From: DATAZK01 sp965199805
GTDB lineage: Bacteria; Actinomycetota; Actinomycetes; Frankiales; Frankiaceae
DNA length: 64,000 nt
Direction: 5' to 3'
Assembly: GCA_965199805.1 (NCBI GenBank)
Contig: CBDATO010000001.1
Coordinates: 62,001 to 126,000 of the forward strand
Made by a program: the position numbers and the translations under genes. The notes under the pieces are model-generated. The model was not told the origin of the DNA. It worked only from the letters and a program-made list of their open reading frames with translations, and made no database searches. This document shows, in pieces, positions 51,866 to 60,403 of this stretch. Position 1 is the first letter of the stretch; the number at the start of each line of letters is the position of its first letter.

Positions 51866-53562
51866 CGGTTGAAGCGCAGCACCGTGCCGCCGGTCGCGCC
51901 GGTCGGCTTGCCGTCGTCGATGACGACCTCGCCGCCGACGATCGTGGCGACGTAGCCGGTCTGGTCGAACACCAGCCGGCCCGCCCCGGTCGGGAAGCTG
52001 GTGTCGAGCCGCGCCGGTCCGATGCCGAGTGCCCCGCGGTCGATGAGCAGCAGGTCGGCTGCGGCGCCGGGCCGGATCGCCCCGCGGTCGTGCAGCCCGA
52101 CGGTGAGGGCGGGCACGAAGGCCAGCTTGCGGATCGCGTCCTCGAAGCTGAAGCCGTCCTCGCCGGCGTACTCCAGCAGGATGCGGGTGGTGTAGTCGGC
52201 GCCGCAGAAGGTGTTGACGTGGGCGCCGCCGTCGCTGGAGCCGGGTGTGGTCAGCGGATGCCGCAGCAGCTCGGCGATGACGTCGTGGTCCTCCTGCGTG
52301 ACCGGCCGGTCGACGATGAAGATCGTCTGCAGCTCTTCGGCGATCGACAGGTCGAGGAAGGTGTCGAGCGGGTCGGCCGACCGCTCGGCGGCGAGCTCGG
52401 CGACCGTGCGGTCCATCCAGCCGCGGTGGGCCTCGTCGCGGACGCCGGCCACCCGCAGCTGGCCCCAGCCGAAGGCGAGCTGGCGCAGCTGCTGCGGGTC
52501 GTCGAACTCGCGACGCAGCCGCTCCCGGACCTCGGGACGGCCGAAGGCCCGGATGCGGTCCTCGATCGAACCGGTCAACGTTGCCCGGAAGGTGGGCATC
52601 TCGTCCAGCATCCTGGTGTCGGACAGCGCGATGTGCAGGCCCTTCGGGTTGGCCGACGCCATCGGGTGCACCCGTAGCCCGTCACGGGAGAAGCCCTCGA
52701 GCACCGCCATGCAGGCCCGCCAGGCACCCGGGTCGTTGGTGAACCGCAGTACCGGGTTGACGTGCAGCGCCTTGCCGCCGGACCCCTCGGCCATCCCGCG
52801 CAGCACCGCCCGGTCGGTCGCGTCGTAGCCGGTCGCGAAGGTGCGGCACAGGTGCTCCAGGATCCCTTCGTTGTAGCCGGCGAGCACCGACGCGAGGGCG
52901 AGGATCTCCTCGGGTGACGCGAGGTTGGACGGCACCGGCTTGCCCTCGTGGTCGGCGTGCACGTCGACCTGCGAGGTGGAGAAGCCGACGGCGCCCTGCC
53001 GCATGCCCTCGTCGACGAGCAGCTTCATCCGGTCGATCTCGTCCGGGGTCGCGGCACGCTCGCTGGCGGCGGGGCCCATCACCCAGCGGCGCACGGCCGA
53101 GTGCCCGACGTAGTACGCCATGTTGACGCCGATGCGTCCGTCCAGGTTGTCCAGGTAGTCGCCGACGCTGCCGCCGGCGAAGTCGACGCCGGCCTCGAGC
53201 GCGGCCGGCGACATGCCTTCGACCTTGGCGAGCATGAGCGTCAGCCAGCCGAGGTCGTCGGGCTTGGACGGGGACAGCGCGAAGCCGCAATTGCCGGTCA
53301 CCACCGTCGTCACCCCGTGCCACGACGACGGGGAGGCGGACGACTCGAAGTGCAGTTGCGCGTCGTAGTGCGTGTGGACGTCGACGAAGCCCGGGGTCAG
53401 CGTGAGCCCGGCCGCGTCGATCACGCGGTCGGCGCGCACCCCGACGAGCCGGCCGACCTGAGTGATCCGGCCACCGGAGACGGCCACGTCACCGGAGAAC
53501 GCCGGCATCCCCGTGCCGTCGACGATCTCGGCATCTCTGATCAACAGGTCGACGTCGGGCAT
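51862..53562 (-). CDS. Amidohydrolase, N-acyl-D-amino-acid deacylase-like
   Basis: A 566-residue zinc hydrolase of the D-aminoacylase/urease superfamily. The N-terminal beta-sandwich leads to GFVDVHTHYDAQ (HxH metal motif), VTGNCGFALSP carries the Cys that binds the second site in D-aminoacylases, and SSDGGAHVNTFC supplies the catalytic Asp. The C-terminal beta-domain ends PGAAADLLLID. GAGGAGG, 5 bases before the ATG at 53562, is a strong site. Coupled to the P450. Such proteins hydrolyse N-acyl D-amino acids or other amides; the substrate is uncertain. Confidence 0.87.
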   Translation of the reverse strand: MPDVDLLIRDAEIVDGTGMPAFSGDVAVSGGRITQVGRLVGVRADRVIDAAGLTLTPGFVDVHTHYDAQLHFESSASPSSWHGVTTVVTGNCGFALSPSKPDDLGWLTLMLAKVEGMSPAALEAGVDFAGGSVGDYLDNLDGRIGVNMAYYVGHSAVRRWVMGPAASERAATPDEIDRMKLLVDEGMRQGAVGFSTSQVDVHADHEGKPVPSNLASPEEILALASVLAGYNEGILEHLCRTFATGYDATDRAVLRGMAEGSGGKALHVNPVLRFTNDPGAWRACMAVLEGFSRDGLRVHPMASANPKGLHIALSDTRMLDEMPTFRATLTGSIEDRIRAFGRPEVRERLRREFDDPQQLRQLAFGWGQLRVAGVRDEAHRGWMDRTVAELAAERSADPLDTFLDLSIAEELQTIFIVDRPVTQEDHDVIAELLRHPLTTPGSSDGGAHVNTFCGADYTTRILLEYAGEDGFSFEDAIRKLAFVPALTVGLHDRGAIRPGAAADLLLIDRGALGIGPARLDTSFPTGAGRLVFDQTGYVATIVGGEVVIDDGKPTGATGGTVLRFNR

Positions 53563-53654
53563 GGGGTCCTCCTCGGTTCGCGTTCCGCAGGCAGTGTGAT
53601 CCCCGCCGCACGGCTCGCAGCCCTGGGGTCGGGCGGGTGCGGGAGACTGGGCGG

Positions 53655-54761
53655 GTGCGGCGCATCGGGGTCGAGGAAGAGTTCCTGCTGCTGGACCGGC
53701 ACGGTGACGCCGTCGGGGTATCGGCTCCGGTGCTGGCCCGGGCGGTCGAGCTCGCCGGCGAGGGCATCGCCGAGGGCGAGCTTAAGACCCAGCAGATCGA
53801 GATCGCCTCGGCGCCGGCGGCCGGGCTCGAGGAGCTGCTGGCCGACCTGGTGCACCGCCGGGCGGTGCTCAACGAGGCGGCGTCCCGGTCGGCGGCGGCG
53901 ATCGCCGCGGCCGGCACCCATCCGCTGCGCAACACCCCGGCCACCGCCCCGGACGCGCGTTACGAGCGCATGGTCGCCGAGTTCGGCATCTTCGCCCGCC
54001 GTGAGCTCACCTGCGCCACCCACGTCCACGTCTCCGTCGACTCGCGGGCCGAGGGCGTGGCGGTGCTCGACCGGCTGCGGCCCTGGCTGCACGTGCTCAC
54101 GGCGCTGGCGGCCAACAGCCCGTACTGGGACGGCGAGGACACCGGCTACGCCGGCTGGCGCACCGTGCTGTGGGGACAGTGGCCCACCACCGGGCCGCAG
54201 GAGCTCTTCGGCGACGAGGCCGGCTACGACGCGGCCGGCGCCGAGCTGCTGCGCTCCGGCGCGATGCTCGACCCCGGCATGATCTATTACGACGCCCGGC
54301 TGTCGGCCCGCTTCCCCACCGTCGAGATCCGGGCCTGCGACGCCTGCACCGACGTCCGCGACAGCGTGGCGCTCGGCGGGCTGTGCCGGGCGCTGGTCAC
54401 CCGGGCCGCCCGCGACGCGGCCGCCGGCGTCGCCCCGCTGCCGGTTCGCACCAGCCTGCTGCGCGCCGCGACCTGGCGCTCGGCGCGCTACGGCATGACG
54501 GGTGACCTCGTCGACGCCCGCACCGGCGAGGCGGTGCCGGCCTGGTCACTGGTCGAGACGCTCGTCGACCACGTCGCCCCGGCGCTGGAGGAGTACGGCG
54601 ACGCGGCGTACGTCCACGCCGCGCTCGACCGGCTGCGCGACACCGGCACCGGAGCCGCCCGGCAGCGCGCCGCGCTGGCCCGGGCCGGCGGGAGCCCCAG
54701 CCCGGATGCGCTGCGCGCCGTCACGCGTGACCTGGTGGCCCGTACCGCCGAGGCGCCTTAG
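53655..54761 (+). CDS. Carboxylate-amine ligase, YbdK / glutamate-cysteine ligase 2 family
   Basis: A 368-residue ATP-dependent ligase. GVEEEFLLLDRHG at the N-terminus is the GCS2 signature, with LKTQQIEIAS, CATHVHVSV and PTVEIRACDACTDVRD supplying metal and substrate residues. YbdK makes gamma-glutamylcysteine weakly in vitro; in mycothiol-producing actinobacteria the physiological role is unclear. GTG at 53655 gives the normal RRIGVEEEF opening. It is divergent from the amidohydrolase/P450 pair with a 92-base gap. Confidence 0.88.
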   Translation: MRRIGVEEEFLLLDRHGDAVGVSAPVLARAVELAGEGIAEGELKTQQIEIASAPAAGLEELLADLVHRRAVLNEAASRSAAAIAAAGTHPLRNTPATAPDARYERMVAEFGIFARRELTCATHVHVSVDSRAEGVAVLDRLRPWLHVLTALAANSPYWDGEDTGYAGWRTVLWGQWPTTGPQELFGDEAGYDAAGAELLRSGAMLDPGMIYYDARLSARFPTVEIRACDACTDVRDSVALGGLCRALVTRAARDAAAGVAPLPVRTSLLRAATWRSARYGMTGDLVDARTGEAVPAWSLVETLVDHVAPALEEYGDAAYVHAALDRLRDTGTGAARQRAALARAGGSPSPDALRAVTRDLVARTAEAP

Positions 54762-54772
54762 GGGCTGCCGGC

Positions 54773-55198
54773 TCAGTCCAGCTGGAAGATGCGGTGGGCG
54801 ACGGCCCGGGTGCCCTCGACGATCTGGCCCTTGGAGACCAGCGGCAGGTGGTTGACCCACGCGTAGCGCTCGTCGCCGGACTCGAACTTCGCGACCGAGT
54901 AGATGTCGCCGCGGCCGAGCTGCGGCCAGAACGCCCGGCCGTCCAGGGTGACGAAGACGTGGGCGCCGTCGTCGGTCAGCAGCATGACCCTGATGTCGAG
55001 GGTCACGTGGTTGGTGGCGTCGATGGCCAGCCAGTCGGCGCCGGACTTGCCGGTCATGGACCCGTTGAGCCGCTCACCCTCGAAGCTCACGGCGAGGAAC
55101 TCCTGCACGATCCGCTTGCCCGCGGACGTCTCCCCCAGCATGAAGAGCCCGTCGGGGTCGGTCTGGATCGTGAGGGTGCCGAACGGCCGCAGTTCCAT
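54773..55198 (-). CDS. DUF3237 family protein
   Basis: A 141-residue predicted beta-barrel protein of DUF3237: FGTLTIQTDPDGLFMLGET, NGSMTGKSGADWLAID, then LDIRVMLLTDDGAHVFVTLDG. The family is widespread near aromatic and lipid catabolic genes and may be lipocalin-like. ATG at 55198 matches the conserved start; a GTG 30 bases upstream is possible. The terminator hairpin of the next amidohydrolase lies just upstream. Function unknown. Confidence 0.8.
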   Translation of the reverse strand: MELRPFGTLTIQTDPDGLFMLGETSAGKRIVQEFLAVSFEGERLNGSMTGKSGADWLAIDATNHVTLDIRVMLLTDDGAHVFVTLDGRAFWPQLGRGDIYSVAKFESGDERYAWVNHLPLVSKGQIVEGTRAVAHRIFQLD

Positions 55199-55232
55199 GA
55201 GGCCCGATCCTGACACGCACCCGGGCACGCGA

Positions 55233-55274
55233 ACGGGGCGCCCCCGCGGCTTGTGACCGCGGGTGACGCCCCGT
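55233..55274. terminator. Two-part hairpin after the amidohydrolase
   Basis: ACGGGGCG (55233-55240) pairs with CGCCCCGT (55267-55274), and inside it CCCGCGG (55243-55249) pairs with CCGCGGG (55257-55263). It follows the stop of the leftward amidohydrolase (55289) and lies upstream of DUF3237. No T tract. Confidence 0.6.
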
Positions 55275-55288
55275 ACGAGTTGCTGGGT

Positions 55289-56518
55289 TCAGCTGGCGAG
55301 CTTGAGCTGCTTCTCCGAGCGCAGCAGCGCCTGGTTTGCACCCTCGGGCAGCGCCTTCAGCGGGGTGGCCACCTCGCCGACGGTCGGGCCGTACTGCTCG
55401 GCCAGGGGCTTGAGGGCCTCGAGGTCGAAGTTGTACAGCTTCGCCGCGTTACCGGCCAGGATCTGCTGGATCTGGTCGGGCGTGAGGTGACCCATCACCT
55501 GGCGGAGGTGCTCGGCCGTGAACGGGCCGGTGCCCTCCTCGTGCGGGTAGTCGCTGCCCCACATGACGCGGTCGATACCGACGACCGGGCCCATGGCGGC
55601 CTCGATGTCTGCCGGGGTCGGCTGGCTCATGCCGACGTAGCAGCTCTGCTGGAAGTACTCCGTCGCGTCACGCGGCGGGACCAGCTCACCGTCGAAGCGC
55701 ATCTCGCCCACGTTGTTGCCGCGGATGCTCTGCATCAGGTTGTCGAGCTGCTCGAGCATCCCCGGGATCCAGGCGCAGCCGGACTCGGTGAGCACGAACT
55801 TGAGGTTCGGGAACCGCTCGAAGACGCCGCCCAGGATCATGTAGGCGAGCGGGCGCTGCGAGTAGAACGGGATCTCCAGGAAGTGCACCAGCGGCATGGC
55901 CGGGGCCTTCTGGTAGACCGGCCCGCCGGTGCCGGAGTGCGCGTTGACCGGCACACCGAGCTCCTCGCACACCGCCCACAGCGGGTCGTAGACGGGGTCG
56001 TACAGCGGACGGATCCAATTGGTCGTGGGGGGCACCGAGCCGACCAGGACGCCGCCGCGCAGGCCGTTCTCGTGGCACCAGCGCACGTCGGCGATGGAGT
56101 CCTCGACGTTGTTGAGGAAGATCTGCCCGATGCCGGCGCGCGACTCGGGGCGGATCTTCACGTAGTCGGCGAGCCAGCGGTTGTGGGCCTGGATGCCGGC
56201 GTGGCGGTGCTCGTACTCGTCGTCCGTCGGCGGCTGCGCGAACAGCACGAAGTTCGGGAAGAACGGCGGGACCGTGTTGGGGAAGATGACCTCGCCGATG
56301 ACGCCGTCACCGTGCTGGTCGGCGTCACGACGGTCGCTGTCCCAGTTACGGATGCGAAGGTCGGTGTCCTTCAGGTCCTTGAACGGGTTCTTGTACTTGC
56401 CGCGCCACGCGTCGAAGTCGTCGCGGTACTTGGGATCCAGGTACTCGCGGTACGTCGCGTGGTTGGCACCGGCGTGGGTGTCGGCCGAGATGATGGTGTA
56501 GTGGTCGTCGGGCTGCAC
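55289..56518 (-). CDS. Amidohydrolase-2 (ACMSD-like) family protein
   Basis: A 409-residue TIM-barrel amidohydrolase of the aminocarboxymuconate-semialdehyde decarboxylase superfamily. Conserved metal-site residues are seen in VNAHSGTG (His), VLTESGCAWIPGML and VMWGSDYPHEEG (Asp). The N-terminal HxH is replaced by ADTHAG, a change seen in a subgroup, so metal binding may differ. GTG at 56518 has GAGGAAGCT upstream. Such proteins often act as decarboxylases or hydrolases in aromatic catabolism. A 13-base palindrome 73 bases upstream may be its operator. Confidence 0.85.
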   Translation of the reverse strand: MQPDDHYTIISADTHAGANHATYREYLDPKYRDDFDAWRGKYKNPFKDLKDTDLRIRNWDSDRRDADQHGDGVIGEVIFPNTVPPFFPNFVLFAQPPTDDEYEHRHAGIQAHNRWLADYVKIRPESRAGIGQIFLNNVEDSIADVRWCHENGLRGGVLVGSVPPTTNWIRPLYDPVYDPLWAVCEELGVPVNAHSGTGGPVYQKAPAMPLVHFLEIPFYSQRPLAYMILGGVFERFPNLKFVLTESGCAWIPGMLEQLDNLMQSIRGNNVGEMRFDGELVPPRDATEYFQQSCYVGMSQPTPADIEAAMGPVVGIDRVMWGSDYPHEEGTGPFTAEHLRQVMGHLTPDQIQQILAGNAAKLYNFDLEALKPLAEQYGPTVGEVATPLKALPEGANQALLRSEKQLKLAS

Positions 56519-56590
56519 AGCTTCCTCGATTCGCAGTGACGGTATGAGGTCGATCGGGCCGGGCCGATCCGGGTGGACGAACCCCGGATG

Positions 56591-56603
56591 AGAATCAGAT
56601 TCT
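56591..56603. promoter_or_regulatory. Palindrome AGAATC-A-GATTCT, candidate operator
   Basis: A perfect 13-base palindrome in the 275-base gap between the divergent amidohydrolase and glycosyltransferase genes. Its AT-rich form contrasts with the surrounding GC-rich DNA. A TetR- or GntR-type dimer site is likely. The rest of the gap shows no gene. Confidence 0.5.
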
Positions 56604-56793
56604 GCCAGACGCCCTGGGCGCAGCTTAGGTGACGCGGGGGCCGCAGTGCCAGTGTGTCTGCCGTCTCACTCGGTCTACCCGCCGGGGACGGCCCGCTCAC
56701 CTGCCGCGACGGCCCAACCCGATCCGCGCTCCCGGCCCGTGACCCGGCAGGTGAGCGCCTCAAGGGCCGGCCGGAAGCGGTCGATGGGAGGGC

Positions 56794-58116
56794 GTGTCCC
56801 CCGCTGCCGCCCGGGTGTGCGCTCGCGTCGGCGCCGCACTCGTACGCGGCCGCTTCCTGGTGCTGGCGGCCGGGGCCGCCGCGCTCTTCGTCCCGCGCTA
56901 CCTCGCCACGGGTGGCAACCACCCCGCGGGTGAATGGCTGTTCTTCAAGGCCGGGGCCTTCGGCCTCACGCACGAGACCGCGGCGTTCACCACTCCTGCG
57001 CTGCACCTGTACGAGGCGAACCCGCAGCTGCAGATCGGGCCGCCGCCGCTGCTCGTCGTGGCGGTGCTGCAGCACTACCTGACCCCGGCCGGCGCGACGC
57101 TCGCCGCCGCCGTCCTGATGGCGGCCGCCGGGATCGGGCTCGTCCGGGTCCTCGAGCAGATCGGCGTCGAGCTGGGTGCGGATCCCGGGCGGGTGCGGCA
57201 GGTCGGGCTTGCGGCCGGTCTCGTCCTGGTCGGTCTGTGGACGGAGTCGGCCGCGGTCTGGCGCCACCTCGACGACGTCATGGCCCTGAGCGCCATCACG
57301 CTCGCGGTGCTGGTCACCTTGCGCGTACGAGCCGGCCGCGGCCGGCTGCCCTGGTGGGTGGCTCCGGTGCTGCTCGGACTCGCGGCGGCCGCCAAGCCGT
57401 GGGCCGTCGTCTTCGCGCCGCTGCTCGTCGGGCTCCCCCGGCCGTTGCGCGCCCGCGCGGTGCTCACCCTGATCGCCGCGGCCGCCGTGTGGTGGGCGCC
57501 TTTCGTCCTCGCCGCACCCGGCACGCTCGGGGCGCTCGGCGGGCTGCACCTGGTCCCCGATCCCGGCTCGGTGCCGTACCTGGTGGGACTGCATGCCGAC
57601 GTCTCGCAGTGGCTGCGCCCGGTCCAGTTCGGCCTCGGCCTCGCGCTCGGCCTGACCGTCGCGCTGCGTCGCTCGTGGCTGGCCGTGCCGTTCGTGGCGC
57701 TGGCGTTGCGTGTCGGGTCGGACCCGTACACCTGGTCCTACTACGGCCTCGGCCCGCTCCTGGTCGCCGCCGCGCTCGACCTGTCCCGGCGCCCGGCCCG
57801 GCGCGACCCGCTGCCGTACGCGACGCTCGTCACCGCCGCGGTGTTCTACCTGCTCCCCGCGTACGCGTACGCGCCCGCGTCCGCCGCAGCCACCGGACGG
57901 CTGCTCTGGTGCGTGGCCGCCCTGCTCGTCGCCCTGCGGATGCGGGACGACCGTCAGGCGGTACGGGCCGACGCCGTCCCGGCGAGCACGTCGCGGCCGT
58001 CCTGGTTGACGGTGCGCACGGCGAGGACCGCGACCCCGTCGGTCACCGACTCGACCGTGACCGTCGCGGTCAACGTGTCACCGGGCCACACCTGCGCGAC
58101 CAGCCGGGCGGAGTAG
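56794..58116 (+). CDS. Polytopic membrane glycosyltransferase-like protein (GT-C/GT87 type)
   Basis: A 440-residue protein with about ten hydrophobic helices. HETAAFTTPALHLYE in an early loop, AVWRHLDDVMALS and AAKPWAVVFAPLLVGLP fit mannosyltransferase-like GT-C proteins that use polyprenyl-linked sugar donors on the outer face of the membrane. The start GTG at 56794 is weak because GGGAGG lies only 2-3 bases upstream. The last ~55 residues, after LLVALRMRDDRQ, are read antisense to the MaoC gene; this C-terminal extension is probably a lost stop codon. The acceptor is unknown. Confidence 0.7.
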   Translation: MSPAAARVCARVGAALVRGRFLVLAAGAAALFVPRYLATGGNHPAGEWLFFKAGAFGLTHETAAFTTPALHLYEANPQLQIGPPPLLVVAVLQHYLTPAGATLAAAVLMAAAGIGLVRVLEQIGVELGADPGRVRQVGLAAGLVLVGLWTESAAVWRHLDDVMALSAITLAVLVTLRVRAGRGRLPWWVAPVLLGLAAAAKPWAVVFAPLLVGLPRPLRARAVLTLIAAAAVWWAPFVLAAPGTLGALGGLHLVPDPGSVPYLVGLHADVSQWLRPVQFGLGLALGLTVALRRSWLAVPFVALALRVGSDPYTWSYYGLGPLLVAAALDLSRRPARRDPLPYATLVTAAVFYLLPAYAYAPASAAATGRLLWCVAALLVALRMRDDRQAVRADAVPASTSRPSWLTVRTARTATPSVTDSTVTVAVNVSPGHTCATSRAE

Positions 58117-58337
58117 GACAGCAGCGTGCCCCGGCCGACCACCTCCTCCAGGAAGCGGCCGGTGAGGCCCATGGTCAGCATCCCGTGGGCGAAGACGGTC
58201 GGATAGCCCATGTCGTGCGCCACGGTGTCGTCGTGGTGGACGGGGTGGAAGTCGCCGGACGCGGCCGCGTACATGGCGAAGCGGGTGCGGTCGAGACCCT
58301 CGGCGACGACGGCGGTGAACTCCTCGCCGGCCTTCAT
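57954..58337 (-). CDS. MaoC-like hydratase/dehydratase (HadB-like)
   Basis: A 127-residue hot-dog-fold R-specific hydratase. The catalytic motif SGDFHPVHHDDTVAHDMGYP provides the Asp-His pair, followed by TVFAHGMLTMG. With the gene just upstream it should form a two-subunit dehydratase like mycobacterial HadAB, acting on 3-hydroxyacyl thioesters. Its ATG overlaps the upstream stop as ATGA. The 3' end overlaps the convergent glycosyltransferase by 163 bases. Confidence 0.9.
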   Translation of the reverse strand: MKAGEEFTAVVAEGLDRTRFAMYAAASGDFHPVHHDDTVAHDMGYPTVFAHGMLTMGLTGRFLEEVVGRGTLLSYSARLVAQVWPGDTLTATVTVESVTDGVAVLAVRTVNQDGRDVLAGTASARTA

Positions 58338-58789
58338 GCCGCCGGCCCGCCGGCCGCGTCGGGCATGCGGGCGGTGGCGACGCTCACGAACGACGCGCTC
58401 ACCACCGGTTCGCCGTCCTGGTCGACGAAGTCGGTCACGGTCTCGGTGAAGACGAGGCGCCCGCCCCGGCGGCCCTCCTTCTCCCAGCGCTGCCCCGGAC
58501 GCACGGTCGCGGTCAGCACGTCACCCGCCCGCGGATGCCGGTGATAGGTGAAGGTCTGCTCGGCGTGGAAGCCCGCGCCCTCCCCGGCAGCCCGGTTGGC
58601 CTCCCCGGGCCAGGCCTGCCCCGGCCGGGGACGCCGCTGGTAGTCGGGGTCGAACAGGTCGGCGGCCATGAGGAACGTGGGCGGCGCCACGCCGTCGGCG
58701 TCGGCCGGGGCGTCGAGCTCACCTACGGCGCGGCGGAACTGGGCGATGTGCCCGGCCTCCACCGGGACGGTGTACGACCGCTCCGCCAT
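58334..58789 (-). CDS. FAS1-like/HadA-type dehydratase subunit
   Basis: A 151-residue hot-dog-fold protein of the MaoC N-terminal type that lacks the catalytic Asp-His. VPVEAGHIAQFRRAVGE, PPTFLMAADLFDPDY and FTYHRHPRAGDVLTATV match the stabilising subunit of Had-type dehydratases. It sits between the mycothiol-type isomerase (1-base overlap TGATG) and the catalytic subunit (ATGA), so all three are translationally coupled. Confidence 0.87.
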   Translation of the reverse strand: MAERSYTVPVEAGHIAQFRRAVGELDAPADADGVAPPTFLMAADLFDPDYQRRPRPGQAWPGEANRAAGEGAGFHAEQTFTYHRHPRAGDVLTATVRPGQRWEKEGRRGGRLVFTETVTDFVDQDGEPVVSASFVSVATARMPDAAGGPAA

Positions 58790-59529
58790 CAGAAGCTCAC
58801 CTGGGCCGACCAGCGTTCGAAGGGGCCCTTGTCGCCAACGGTGCGGAAAGCCGGGGCGTCGAGCGACAGGCGGCCGGTGAGCAGCAGGATCAGGTCGGCG
58901 GCGCGCGCCTCGATCGTCGTGCCTGCCGGTTGTTCAGAGGACGCCTGCTGCGTCCCGGACCCGGGCAGCTGCCAGGTGCCGTCGGTGTCGGTCGCGGACA
59001 GCGTGACCGCGGGGTCGTCGCCGGCCGGCTGGTCACCGATCAGGACGGCCGCGATCTCGAGGAACTCCGTGACCGACGCGGCGGCGAGCTCCGGGGCGAC
59101 CGCGAACGGCTGCCCGAGCGCCGCCGCGACATCGGACCGGTGGACGAGCGTCTCGTGCAGGCGGCGGCGTAACCACCAGGCGGCCGGCTTCGGACCGATG
59201 AAGCTCCACACCGGGGTGTCGCCACCGGTCAGCTCGACCGCGTTCACCACCAGCTGCTCGCCGCCGCGCAGCCAGTCCAGCGTCGCCTCGGCATGGTCGG
59301 GCGGGGTGCCGTCGGCGACCGAGCGGTGATCGACCGGCTCCGTCGCACGCCGTTCGACGATCAGCGCCGACCAGCGGTCGCCACGCCCGATGTGGCGCAG
59401 CAGCTTGTCGAGCGTCCAGCCGGGGCAGGTCGGCACCGGCGTGGACCAGTCGGCGGCGCGCAGGGCCTCGATCAGCAACCGGTTCTGCTCGGAGAAGGCC
59501 AGCGCATCAGCGCTCTCGCGGATCGACAT
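58789..59529 (-). CDS. Maleylpyruvate isomerase-family, mycothiol-dependent-type enzyme
   Basis: A 246-residue DinB-fold protein. PVPTCPGWTLDKLLRHIGRGDRW contains a metal-ligand His; RRLHETLVHRSDVAAALG contains the second pair. Members use mycothiol in isomerase or transferase reactions. AGGA, 7 bases before the ATG at 59529, supports the start. It heads a three-gene operon with the Had-type pair, so it may act on the same pathway intermediate. Mycothiol dependence is inferred from the family. Confidence 0.85.
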   Translation of the reverse strand: MSIRESADALAFSEQNRLLIEALRAADWSTPVPTCPGWTLDKLLRHIGRGDRWSALIVERRATEPVDHRSVADGTPPDHAEATLDWLRGGEQLVVNAVELTGGDTPVWSFIGPKPAAWWLRRRLHETLVHRSDVAAALGQPFAVAPELAAASVTEFLEIAAVLIGDQPAGDDPAVTLSATDTDGTWQLPGSGTQQASSEQPAGTTIEARAADLILLLTGRLSLDAPAFRTVGDKGPFERWSAQVSF

Positions 59530-59581
59530 GGACCCATCCTGGACCCGCGGCCGGACGGCCCCGCAGGGTGCACCCCGCAGA

Positions 59582-60403
59582 ATGAGCCGGGTGACCGCGG
59601 ACGCCATGTACCTCCCCGACGGCGACGGGTTCGTCGCCACCCTCGCGACCCAAGGCGGCTGGAACCCCGCCCACCAGCACGGCAGTCCGTCGCAGGCATT
59701 GCTCGCCCGCGCGGTGGAGCGGACGCCGTCGCTGGTGCCGATGCAGGTGGTCCGGCTGACGCACGACCTCTTCCGCGCCGTCCCGATCGGGCCGCGCCTG
59801 ACCGTCTCCACCGAGATCGTCCGGGAGGGCAAGCGCATCCAGGTCGTCGAGGCAATCATGTGCGACGGCGCCACGGAGATCGCGCGTACGCGGGCACTGC
59901 GGCTCCGCGAGGAGGACGTCACCGGGGTGCCAGGCATGGTCAGCGCACCGGACCTGGCGCCGGAGCTGCCTGCCGCGAGGTCGTTGGAGACGGCGTACCT
60001 GGACACCGCCGCCGGCAGCCGGCCCGGCTTCCTCGACGGCATGGAGCTGCGCCAGTTCACCCTCGGCACCAGCGCGGGAGACTTCCAGGACTGGGGCTAC
60101 TGGGTACGCATGCTCCTGCCGCTGGTGCCGGACGAGACGCCGAGCCCGCTGGTGCGGCTCAGCATCGCGGGCGACTTCAACAACATGATCAACGCGACGT
60201 TCGACGCCCGCCACGTCACCGCGATCAATCCGGACCTCAACCTGCACGTGCTGAAGCTGCCGGTCGGTGAGTGGATCGCGATGATCGGCGAGAGCCGGCT
60301 CGGTCTCGCCACCGGGGTGGGGGTGTCGACCGGCCGGCTGATCGATGAGGACGGCAGCGTCGTCGGGCTGGCCTCGAACTGTCAGCTCATCCAGCCGCGT
60401 TAG
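59582..60403 (+). CDS. Acyl-CoA thioesterase-family (hot-dog fold) protein
   Basis: A 273-residue double hot-dog protein of the TesB-like/acyl-CoA thioesterase type. GGWNPAHQHGSPSQALLARAV and VVRLTHDLFRAVPIGPRL form the first half, and MINATFDARHVTAINPDL the second. The enzyme would hydrolyse acyl-CoA to free acid. ATG at 59582 or GTG at 59591 is the start. It is divergent from the isomerase/dehydratase operon and convergent with the DUF952 gene (17-base overlap). Chain-length specificity unknown. Confidence 0.82.
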   Translation: MSRVTADAMYLPDGDGFVATLATQGGWNPAHQHGSPSQALLARAVERTPSLVPMQVVRLTHDLFRAVPIGPRLTVSTEIVREGKRIQVVEAIMCDGATEIARTRALRLREEDVTGVPGMVSAPDLAPELPAARSLETAYLDTAAGSRPGFLDGMELRQFTLGTSAGDFQDWGYWVRMLLPLVPDETPSPLVRLSIAGDFNNMINATFDARHVTAINPDLNLHVLKLPVGEWIAMIGESRLGLATGVGVSTGRLIDEDGSVVGLASNCQLIQPR

